A program made the translations under genes and the position numbers. From positions 248,001-312,000 of the forward strand of contig CAKKNE010000004.1 of the NCBI GenBank assembly GCA_918797485.1: 64,000 nt of DNA, written 5' to 3'. Under the pieces are notes generated by a model that was not told the DNA's origin, made no database searches, and was given only the letters and a program-made list of their open reading frames with translations. Positions 49,301 to 56,343 of the stretch are shown piece after piece. Positions within the stretch are counted from its first letter, which is position 1, and each line of letters opens with the position of its first letter. Source of the stretch: Pelagomonas calceolata. Lineage: Eukaryota; Sar; Pelagophyceae; Pelagomonadales; Pelagomonadaceae.

Positions 49301-50705
49301 TACAGGCGGCGGCGATTACGTGAAGTGCGCCGGAGGCGCGACCGGTCGCTGCCGCGGCTTCGTGCACCGCCGCTGCGTCGGGCTGAAAGCTGACGCGATT
49401 GTGTCGGAAGATTGGCTTTGCCCGCTGTGTGACGATAGCGTTGCGACCAGGCTCTCGGTCCACGGCGGCCCGCTGGCGACACCGCTCATCGGACGCGTCC
49501 TTCTGCAGACGCCTGGTGCCACCATGGCTGCCCCGTCAGCGCCTCTACTGTTACGCGCCGTCGGCGCGAGGACGCGGCCCGAGGCCGTGACCGCTGATGC
49601 GACCAAGTCGCCTCCGTCCGGCAGCCGCGTCGCTGTGACGTTCGACTGCGGTGAAGAATACGAAGGGACGGTGGACGACGTGCTTGATGACAAAAGTGCC
49701 ATGATAGATTTCGACGACGGCCAGAGCGAGAAGGTGAACTTTACGGAGGGAGGCGTGCGACTGATCTCGGGCAACGATGTCGTCGTGCGGTGCGTGGCGC
49801 TCGTCGGCGACGGCGACGAGTCGTGGGAATTAAGCGAGGCGGCCGCGCGGCACGCGGCCCTCCGGCGCGAGACGGCCGAGCTCCAATCGCAAATGGCCAT
49901 GCTGTCGCGGGGTGGGAAATATGTTTTCCATACCACGACGCCCAACTGCGAGTGCTGTGCTCACTGCCTTGACGCGCCGCGGAACGGCGGGCCTGGAACG
50001 CTAAAAAAGGCCTGCATCGAGAAGGACGGCGAGCGCGCAATCGCGCTCTTGCACCTCGCGAGCGGCGCGCAGCCACCGGGCGGCGGGCGCTGGCTCACGC
50101 ACAACCTCAAGGCGCCGAATAAACCGCGGCCGGCGAAGTCGCCGTCGCGAGCGTTCGACCCGAACAGCCTGCCAGTCTTCGATCCGAATGACGAGGACGT
50201 TTTCGGGCGCGGTGCCAAGGTCGTGGCGCCGTATACCGATGGGCACTGCTACCGAGCCACTGTTGTCCGTGCTCAACAAAACTGTGTTCGCGTGATCTTC
50301 GAGGACGGGACGCCGCATACCTGCCAGCGATCGGAGCTCGATTTGGACGACAGCCCTGTGGGCGGCGGCGGGGGCGACGCGGACGACGCGGGCGACGACG
50401 AGAAGGCGACGCCGCCTCCAAAGAGTGCGACGCGGCCGAAGAAGCGTCCGAAGCTGTCAGCCCCTACGCCGCCGCCTCCTCCTGCACGGGTGGCGCCGTC
50501 GGAGCCGTGCGCCATCTGCATGTCGATGATCGACGCCGACGAGGCGCATGTGCTCCAATGTTCTCACGCCTTTCACGCCGACTGCCTTCGTCAGATGGCG
50601 GGCCACGTGCGGCTCTCGTCGCATACGCGGCGTTCGATCACGGTGAGCTGTCCGCTCTGCCGGAAAGTGACGCGCGCGGAAGTGGGCGTCGACGCCGAGG
50701 CCTGA
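46362..50705 (+). CDS. Tudor-like / PHD / RING protein, copy 2
   Basis: 1447 residues, single exon, from the ATG at 46362. The N-terminus differs from copy 1: VIHAQPPPRSAGEP-type repeats, then a zinc-finger-like block (CAICCDNDAPFVLSSRTPLV then LHDMKKHCG). Shared parts: SFPVGSWVRHATTGAKGVVV, KRGDWVRDEQTGKKGVIVEI, a module ending DVRVCVPTRERLKAEAQ, PHD near 973-1027 (CVCGRHDTGGGDYVKC, GFVHRRCVGL, DWLCPLC) and C-terminal RING near 1382-1440 (CAICMSMIDADEAHVLQC, HADCLRQM, CPLCRKVTRAEVGVDAEA). It has extra Tudor-like modules (GAKVVAPASDGKVYRATVVQ; SRVAVTFDCGEEYEGTVDDV) but no MBD-like domain. Likely a chromatin-associated E3 ligase. Function unproven. Confidence 0.8.
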   Translation: MHSEGEQAVPVDADQAVPPVNAEQAMPPVIHAQPPPRSAGEPVIHAQPPLSSAAGEALQARLDEVICVHILDRNPAGGMQVIRNRFTSCDGTAMRQFVVTSTGGVRCAICCDNDAPFVLSSRTPLVTQLHDMKKHCGQYESERGQPQTRTHLQLLRLLLEGALHEAPAEAPVEPEAPVEPEAPAEAPIPEPVAADDSDADDEGPWPQPGQVVEVVWTKGTTLENPGEDGVDGVDRCVVESIWGLKPQKRRGSGYQCYAKLQSLIRLAGDADEPYKIVSADDPRPKHVHLKHKLVDAGEGRTWRILAPATANELLDRVASSAAAVSDEAPLPPPEDVDVVAPPVAEMAIEAMPEEPAAAAEATPAPARPPKRAREESESDTEAPAEPDVSGDDEPVDGAASFPVGSWVRHATTGAKGVVVSVYDGKRSVLCDDKAHNWGLGMIQSAPGAPPEAIAAVAAARYAKRGDWVRDEQTGKKGVIVEIIPKGRRTILCDNDEELKRTTSEFRIASGAPPAALVAKAAAWRKTAKKKMAPPPPRKRAAPADAESSRPPPQRPTPQHPFAVGELVADIDAPEHALEVVSVDGGTYTLKYRDAGAWRGQEVSRGRENLAAFGSALPRRRRVAAPPAPKAKPPPPAPTKKKKPAAKKARRVTQPPAAARPANAPEGAVFDHAAQLHGKWVSPWRRGGPKGPAPLWCKWHDDMDLAEDDDADTPLGRGCWEVQWSDRTASYLARDDVRVCVPTRERLKAEAQAPTPTSTKRARRVTESPQAPPPRPRPPTPPPAPAPEPATDDDESYDEFGPGAKVVAPASDGKVYRATVVQAYKNALRVQWEDGAIDSAPREECELLERAPKRVRITDEDKRERRREQQELRDMAQHDTPALLLLLERRAMALHDKPRQRAAALRAARPVERRDWYGDITAVKDGLIVRARKEDENVNGCCVRLAVGGVFLSSQFSSAKEGEAALVAAATAQRCVCGRHDTGGGDYVKCAGGATGRCRGFVHRRCVGLKADAIVSEDWLCPLCDDSVATRLSVHGGPLATPLIGRVLLQTPGATMAAPSAPLLLRAVGARTRPEAVTADATKSPPSGSRVAVTFDCGEEYEGTVDDVLDDKSAMIDFDDGQSEKVNFTEGGVRLISGNDVVVRCVALVGDGDESWELSEAAARHAALRRETAELQSQMAMLSRGGKYVFHTTTPNCECCAHCLDAPRNGGPGTLKKACIEKDGERAIALLHLASGAQPPGGGRWLTHNLKAPNKPRPAKSPSRAFDPNSLPVFDPNDEDVFGRGAKVVAPYTDGHCYRATVVRAQQNCVRVIFEDGTPHTCQRSELDLDDSPVGGGGGDADDAGDDEKATPPPKSATRPKKRPKLSAPTPPPPPARVAPSEPCAICMSMIDADEAHVLQCSHAFHADCLRQMAGHVRLSSHTRRSITVSCPLCRKVTRAEVGVDAEA
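46855..46925 (+). repeat. Coding minisatellite in PHD-RING copy 2
   Basis: GAGGCGCCCGTCGAGCCC-type units repeated in frame, encoding EAPAEAP and EPEAPVEP repeats. Probably length-variable linker. Confidence 0.7.
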
Positions 50706-50809
50706 ACTGTGCCCTGTGCTTAAGTATTACAAGACCCATAATTTGCCCGACGGCGTTGGAGGGAGAAATTCCATGTTACGACGAAAAACAAAATGGACGA
50801 GCCCGTACG

Positions 50810-51729
50810 CTAGTCCTCCTTCCGCGGCGCGTACGCCCGGATCTGCCAGGCCAGCATTCCGTTCAACGTGAACGACGCTCCATACCCCAGCAGCAGCACC
50901 GCGTCGGCGCTCTCTACCGCTGTCGTGAACAAGCGCGCGGCGTTGCCGAGGAGGCGCATTTGAACCTGTGGTGGAAATCAACCAGTGAGTAGGTGCACAG
51001 TAATTTCTCGGCGACAGCGCGGCCGTGATGACTGCATCAAGAGGGATGTAAGACCCACACCGCCACGCCATCGAGCAGACATCGCGTCGATGGCGTGGAG
51101 GCATGATTCAGCCGTATGCGAGAAGCGCCGCGAAGTTTGATTTCCACACGCGTCCGCGCCGTCGCGGCCGAGAGCGCGCCGGTCTCTTGCCGCCGCCGGT
51201 TCTTCAGGATCTGCGGCACGAGCGAGCCGATATTCGCGACGAGGGACACGGACGACAGGACCCACGCGTAGGCCAGGGGCGTCGCGGCGCAGAGGGCGAC
51301 CGCGCCGGCGCCGAGCGCCGCGCTCATGACGCCGCGCGTCCCATTCTTCTCGAACCCGTAGGCCAGCAAACATAAGACCACGTTCTGGATGAGTACGAGC
51401 ACCTGCTCGCCGTAGCTGTGCAACGAATAGCTCAGCTTCACAGAGTACGCGATCGACGCGATGAAAACGAGGACGTCGAGCTCGAGCGACAGCAAGGAGA
51501 GGCCGTCGGCGCTCTTGGCTTTCAGTACGTTGAGGATCTGGGGCACTTTGAGCAACGCGGCGCCGGCCACGATGCAGAGGGACGCGGCTCGGCTGACGGC
51601 GTCCAACGCGCACGGCAGGTAGTAGTCCAGTTTTCGCACGCAGCCGACCGGGTCCAGCTCCACGAAAAGTTGTTTGAGGCCTTCGAGGAAGATCGGCCAG
51701 CACTCGTCGCTGAAGACGAGGAGAGGCAT
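50810..51729 (-). CDS. MPDU1: MPDU1 (Lec35), PQ-loop protein for dolichol-phosphate-mannose use, two exons
   Basis: Exons 51160-51729 and 50810-50965 give 241 residues, close to the human length. Two PQ-loops: AALLKVPQILNVLKAKSADG with LSLLSLE following, and SLVPQILKNRRRQETGALSA. About seven hydrophobic helices. Joining at the GC donor gives TGALSAATVQMRLLGNAARL, which aligns without gaps to the conserved MPDU1 segment after the second PQ-loop, and then FTTAVESADAVLLLGYGASF. MPDU1 is an ER membrane protein needed to use Man-P-Dol and Glc-P-Dol in N-glycan and GPI synthesis. ATG at 51729 chosen. Confidence 0.9.
50966..51159 (-). mobile_element. Introner making a GC-AG intron in MPDU1 (IE7)
   Basis: 194-nt intron. 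Ends GCGTGTGGAAATC and GATTTCCACCACAG (one-base insertion). Carries the AATCAACCAGTGAG end and a GCGTCGATGGCGTGG block. The frame and the family alignment place the donor at GC (ACG/GCGCGGAC). The expected duplication is not visible (GCGCGGAC versus GTTCAAAT), so the left flank has changed. Confidence 0.8.
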
Positions 51730-51945
51730 GGTGATCTGTTCAATCAATGCGGGCTGTGCGAGGGCTGTGCAGGCTGTCAGGCTGCAGGAGGCTGAGCAGT
51801 CTATACGGGGGAGCGGCGACGGCGTCTAGTTTGCAGCTGTCGAACGCTTGTCAGCTGGCAGCTGTATGCGATCGTTGGGTGCACTTCAGCGCTCCCACGA
51901 CGATTACAAGCTCGCAAAGCAGCGCATCCTTGCTTGCTAGGGAAT

Positions 51946-51970
51946 GCCTAGTGTCTTACAGGGCGCTAGC
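51946..51970 (+). promoter_or_regulatory. Promoter palindrome copy
   Basis: GCCTAG, TGTCTTACAGGGCG, CTAGC in the 588-bp divergent gap: 217 bp from the MPDU1 start and 348 bp from the vWA gene start. No other feature is recognised there. Confidence 0.65.
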
Positions 51971-52317
51971 TCAAGGGCGTTGACTCAAAATGCATTGTAG
52001 CAGTGGTCAAGGAGGCAGCTGAAACGCAGCCGTGCTTGGATCGATGCGTTGCCGGCGCCGAGGCCGACTTGGAATTGTTGTCGAATTGGCCCGATTTTTT
52101 TGCTGCCTCCGCAGCAAAGACGTGCAACCAAGCCCATACAATCCTTCACCGCGTGCTCAGCGACGCAGACCCTTCACCCCTTGAAGGACAGGGTCCGTCC
52201 ATAGCAACAACATCAGCAAGCTCTCCCTCCCTGTTGCTGCAGTTACGCGCGCGCGCATCGATTGATTGATCCAATTACGCCATCACCACACTCCCACGTA
52301 AAGCACAACAAGCCACC

Positions 52318-53227
52318 ATGTCACAGTACCCCGTTGCCCAGGTCGTCGGCGGACAGCAGGGCGGCGTCGTCGGAGTAGTGAGCCAGCCCTCGGACGTGAA
52401 CCTAGATATCGGCGGCCGCGTGGAACGGATGCAGAACGAGCTCGACGTGCCGGAGCAGATCGTGCGCGATTTGTTGAGCGTGGCGGGCGCGGACATCGTC
52501 GTGATCGCCGACGACAGTGGCTCGATGGGCGCCGTCGCGAACTACGTCACGCGGTCGACGCGGTGGACGGAGTCGGGAGCCGTGTGGAAACCAAATGTCG
52601 CGACGTGGGCCCGGTAGCTGGCATAACATAACTCACCGGTTGATTCCACACAGGTTGCGCGATACGCTCCAGAAGCTCGCGCACATGCTTTTGGTCGTGG
52701 ACCACACGGACGGCTTCCACATCCAGTTCTTGAACGATCCGACGTGGCACGAGATCCGCAGCGGCTCCCAGGTCGAGACGCTGTTCTACGGGCGGCAGCC
52801 CAAGGGCCGGACGCCGCTCGCGACGCGACTGAGACCGCTCCTCAGCGGCCAGTGGCACCCCAAGGGCCACGGCGCCGAGACGGACTTGATATTACTGATC
52901 ATGACGGACGGCGAGCCGTCGGACTGCTCCTTTTCGGAACTTAGGCAGTTAGTCGGCCAGAAGTCCCCGAAAGTGTACTGCACGTTCATGATGTGCACCG
53001 AGGAGGACGACGTCGTCGAGCAGTACAACAAGTCGCTGGACCGCCTGCCCGGCGTGGACATCACCGACGATTATGTGAGCGAGAAGAAGGAGGTGGAGAA
53101 GCTGGGCAACAAGCTGAGCTACTACAAGTGGATGGCCAAGGCCGTGCTCGGCGGTAAGATGCCGAAATACGACCACATGGACGAGAAGCGGGCCGGCGGC
53201 GGCGGGGCGTGCTGCGTGATCGCGTGA
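52318..53227 (+). CDS. von Willebrand A-domain protein with CaaX-like C-terminus, two exons
   Basis: Exons 52318-52571 and 52654-53227 give 275 residues. The vWA domain carries a complete MIDAS opening D65-D-S67-G-S69 in DIVVIADDSGSM and a later LILLIMTDGEPSD strand-acid motif. The N-terminal 50 residues are Gly/Gln/Val-rich. The chain ends GGGGACCVIA; CVIA fits a CaaX box, so the protein may be farnesylated and membrane-bound. Intracellular vWA proteins often assemble complexes through metal-dependent binding. Partner unknown. The intron is an introner. Confidence 0.8.
52572..52653 (+). mobile_element. Introner element, diverged (IE8)
   Basis: 82-nt intron, ends CCGTGTGGAAACC and GATTCCACACAG. 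Flanks GTCGGGAG and GTTGCGCG agree at five of eight positions. Donor GT comes from the upstream flank, acceptor from the element. Splicing gives ...RWTE-LRDTLQKL in exact phase. Confidence 0.82.
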
Positions 53228-53601
53228 GGCTTCCGTCCTATTTTTTTTATCGCGGGCGGCGGCGGCGGCGCTGCGCATCGGCTGAGGCTTTCTTTCATCA
53301 TCTAGGCCGTAAGCAACTTCTCGGGAGGTGTCGCCGCGTAGTCGCCGCGCGTTCGGCTCAGGCTTTCTTTTCATCTGGGCCGTGAGTTCACTTCTCGGAG
53401 GGGTCCTTGTAGTTCTTTAGAAGGCCGCGCGTTGCGCGTCCGATGCGAAGTGTGCCTCGACTGCGCGCAGAGCATTGCAAAGCAGTCAAGCACCATTGAC
53501 CAAAGAGCACACATCCGTGTGAAAAGAGAGGCCTCCTAAGTTTCATACTTCCCGTCGAATTCTACTTATGCGCGCGGCCCGCGCCAGAAGAGTCATAATA
53601 A
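53228..53601. other. Convergent gap with a degenerate tandem duplication
   Basis: Two related stretches at about 53276-53335 and 53348-53405 share GGCT.AGGCTTTCTTT, TAGGCCGT or TGGGCCGT, and ACTTCTCGG.AGG. It is a diverged about 65-bp duplication in the 3' flank of the vWA gene. No gene seen. Confidence 0.6.
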
Positions 53602-54378
53602 TTAGTCCTCGGCGGCGGCAGGAGGAGGAGGCTTCTTCCCGTGCAGGTCCCCCGCGACCTCGGCCGGCAGCTCGAACGTGGGATCGGACGGCAGCCGCTC
53701 CGTCCGCCATTTATAGGTCGTGTGGTCCTGGCCCTCGGGGTAGAACGGCGCGACCGGGCACTGGCGCAGCTCTTCCTCTTCGTCGGCCTCGGCCTTGAGC
53801 GCCGCTTCGGCGATCTGGGCCATCGCAGCTTCAACAATTTCGGGGTCGGTCCCGAGTTCGGCAGAAGCGCCGTGCAGGGCCAGGCCCTCGCGTTTGACAC
53901 ACTCAAGCACGAGGTCGCGGTTCGCCCGCAGCTCGTCCGACGCGTACTTCAGGGCCCGCGGCGCCTGCCCCACGGCCGCCCGCACAATCTCCTCGTCACT
54001 GCGGAACGAAACAGGCGCCCGCGCGAGCGCGAACCCGTCCCGTTGGACAGCCTTCAGCACCACATCGCGGTCGTCCGCCAGCAGAGGTGTTGTCGAAGGC
54101 TCGTCCTCGTAGGGGCGCTCCCCCTCGCAGAGGGTCATTTCTTCTTTCTCCTCAATTGCTTTGCGCAGCGCCTCGTTCTTCGCGACGTGGTCGGCGACCC
54201 ATGCCGGCTCGCCACTAGCTTCCGACTTCTTTTTGTCTGCACCGTACATACTGTCGAGCCATTCTCTCGTGGGCCGCTTGAGCTCCGGCTGGTCCTTCGA
54301 GAGTCGCGGCGGCGGCGCGTTCTCCATGAGCTGCGTCATGCGCGCGAGGGCGTCGCTTGCGTCGAGGATGGCGGCCAT
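53602..54378 (-). CDS. DUF4116-repeat protein
   Basis: 258 residues. Three tandem DUF4116-like units: DRDVVLKAVQRDGFALARAP, SDEEIVRAAVGQAPRALKYA, NRDLVLECVKREGLALHGAS, then DPEIVEAAMAQIAEAALKAE. This repeat is abundant in algae and some large-virus genomes; its function is not known. The N-terminal 100 residues are charged and the C-terminus is Pro-rich (HGKKPPPPAAAED). Single exon, divergent with the CCCH-WD40 gene. Confidence 0.78.
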   Translation of the reverse strand: MAAILDASDALARMTQLMENAPPPRLSKDQPELKRPTREWLDSMYGADKKKSEASGEPAWVADHVAKNEALRKAIEEKEEMTLCEGERPYEDEPSTTPLLADDRDVVLKAVQRDGFALARAPVSFRSDEEIVRAAVGQAPRALKYASDELRANRDLVLECVKREGLALHGASAELGTDPEIVEAAMAQIAEAALKAEADEEEELRQCPVAPFYPEGQDHTTYKWRTERLPSDPTFELPAEVAGDLHGKKPPPPAAAED

Positions 54379-54522
54379 GGTTTGCTGGGGCAGCTTGGGG
54401 AGGTGTCGTGGGTGGCAGCCTCGCGGCGCGGGACAGCGTCGACGGCGTCAAGGAGACGTGTGCGTGCTCCCTGGCGGGCTCGGGCGGCGATGGCAGGCGT
54501 TCGAGTCGATTATGCTGCTCTC

Positions 54523-54546
54523 GCTAGAGTCTTACATGACGCTAGC
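54523..54546 (+). promoter_or_regulatory. Promoter palindrome copy
   Basis: GCTAG, AGTCTTACATGACG, CTAGC in a 425-bp divergent gap; 145 bp from the DUF4116 start and 259 bp from the CCCH-WD40 start. Confidence 0.65.
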
Positions 54547-54803
54547 TCAGTTTGCGGGCGCCGACGCCGCAAGACGCCATACAGCAGGAACTGTACCGGG
54601 TGGGTGGCAGAAAGTAGCTATCGTTCAGCCACTTCGGCACGAGCTTGTCTTCAGCGGCACACGCGACGCCACCGTAGAGCAACAGCTAGCTCCGCCAGCG
54701 GGAGCGGAGCGACGCGAGGCACCGAGTGCGCGCGAGGCGCACCGGACACCGATAAAAAACGAGGCGTTCCCACACGCACCCCGCGCCGCAGCAGGGGGGG
54801 ACC

Positions 54804-56072
54804 ATGGCGTCGCGGCGGCGCGGCGGCGGCAACTCGAATCGTTTTGGCGGAGGCCGAAGCAATAACAACAACTTCGGAGGGAGCAGGAACCGGAACCAGC
54901 AGCAGCAGCAGAACCAGGGCGGCCACGAGCAGCCCGACGCGCGGCTGTGCAAGTTCTTTTTGCTGGGCGGGGCGCAGCAGTGCCAGAGCGGCCATAAAAG
55001 TGGAGGCTGCCAGTTCGCGCATTCTTTACAACGGGTCGCCGACGTGTTGGTGGCGAAGAACACGGGCCAGAGAGGTCGGGGCGGGTCAGCTTCAAACGCC
55101 GTGACGGCCGTCTGCTCGCATAAAGACGAAAGTGGCGGAGTCAGAGTCTTTACGGGTACGAAAGACGGCCACTGGCGCATGTGGAACGCTTTGAGTTGGC
55201 AATTGGAGCAGGACGTGGCCATGGAGGGCGAGGTCCACGCTCTCGAGGTTGCTGCGGGTTTCCTGGTTTGCGGTTATGAAGGGCCCACACCTACTCTGCC
55301 TGGAGTTACGGTCGGCTTGGTGCGGGCCTGGAACCTCGCGAACCCCGCGACGCCCTACGACTTCCATATTAGTACAGAAATGCCCTTCGCTCATTTACAG
55401 AGGACTTACTCCGTCCAGCTGAAAATTGATGCCTCTCCAGAGGTCTACACCGGTTCGCACGACGGCGCGATCCACTGCTGGGGCTTCGATGCCGCTCAAA
55501 ATAAATTTCATTTGAAGCAGAAGCTCGAGGGCCACGTGCTTGGGGTCACTTCCTTATCGCTATTCACGTCCGGAGGAACATTTTTATTGAGTGGTAGTAT
55601 GGACCGGAGTGTCAGAGTCTGGTCCGTGGACAGCGACCCGAAGGCCTGCCAGGGTCTACTGACGAAGAACAACTCGGGCCATTCAGATGTGGTGACGTCG
55701 GTGACCACCCTGTCGATGGGTGAAGCGCAATATTTCCTCACTGGTTCCATGGACCGGCACGTCAAGGTCTGGAACTCTTCCGGGGGTTGTGACCACGACC
55801 AACAATGTGGTGGGCCCGTGCTTTCGCTTTGTACGACGGTGGATCCCGGCCAGAAACAGATCGTGCTCGTTGGTTTAGTTGATGGTACCATAGAACTGAG
55901 GCAGCCGGACCTGGGCTTTCGGTTGCGGGCCACGCTCAGTAATAGGTTCAGCGTGGGCCACCCGGACCAGCTCAAGGCGTTGTGCGCCGGCGACGGCTAC
56001 TTTTGTAGCGGCGGCGCTGACGCGAAGCTGATGGTCTGGCAGTGGGTCGGGCCGCTGCCGCCGGGGCGCTGA
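54804..56072 (+). CDS. CCCH zinc finger plus WD40 protein (ZFWD type)
   Basis: 422 residues. Gly/Asn/Gln/Arg-rich start (RGGGNSNRFGGGRSNNNNFG), one CCCH-like finger (CKFFLLGGAQQCQ, HKSGGCQFAH) at about 49-73, then a WD40 propeller (GTKDGHWRMWNA, GSHDGAIHCWGF, SGSMDRSVRVWSVD, TGSMDRHVKVWNSS, SGGADAKLMVWQW). Plant ZFWD proteins have this order and bind RNA. The spacing of the finger is wider than usual. Single exon. Confidence 0.85.
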   Translation: MASRRRGGGNSNRFGGGRSNNNNFGGSRNRNQQQQQNQGGHEQPDARLCKFFLLGGAQQCQSGHKSGGCQFAHSLQRVADVLVAKNTGQRGRGGSASNAVTAVCSHKDESGGVRVFTGTKDGHWRMWNALSWQLEQDVAMEGEVHALEVAAGFLVCGYEGPTPTLPGVTVGLVRAWNLANPATPYDFHISTEMPFAHLQRTYSVQLKIDASPEVYTGSHDGAIHCWGFDAAQNKFHLKQKLEGHVLGVTSLSLFTSGGTFLLSGSMDRSVRVWSVDSDPKACQGLLTKNNSGHSDVVTSVTTLSMGEAQYFLTGSMDRHVKVWNSSGGCDHDQQCGGPVLSLCTTVDPGQKQIVLVGLVDGTIELRQPDLGFRLRATLSNRFSVGHPDQLKALCAGDGYFCSGGADAKLMVWQWVGPLPPGR

Positions 56073-56154
56073 GGGGTGGTTTGGCGAGTAACGGGGGCAC
56101 TTTAGTTTTTCGTCGCGGCGATGGCGTGCTGTGGTGGGGTTAGTCTAGACGTAC

Positions 56155-56343
56155 TTATGATTCCTCGCGGGCGCGGAGGCTTGCTCGCGCGGCTGGCAAG
56201 ACCCATTCAATTTGCTCTGTGAGGGGATGTGTGCCGCCGAACACCCGCCGCGCGATCCGTCTCGCGTCCTCTAGCGTCGTCACGGCCTCGCGGAGATCGT
56301 CGAGGGTGGGGCCGGTGTCCTGGCACTGCCAGTGGCAGAGCAC
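56155..56343 (-). pseudogene. TPR-protein C-terminal fragment, inverted
   Basis: A 62-residue frame, GPTLDDLREAVTTLEDARRI then ARRVFGGTHPLTEQIEW, matches the C-terminus of the plus-strand TPR gene next to it (GATLDDFREAVATLAEIERT, ARRVFGGTHPLTEGFG). The rest of the gene is missing. The two are head to head, as left by an inverted duplication with deletion. Confidence 0.7.

Noticed and set aside
53602-54378. DUF4116 protein as evidence for a viral insertion
   Set aside because: The repeat is common in algal genomes, and the gene shares base composition and a host-type promoter palindrome with its neighbours.
53641-55104. 487-residue plus-strand frame across the DUF4116 gene and promoter
   Set aside because: Crosses a well-supported minus-strand gene and a promoter palindrome; composition is antisense-like.
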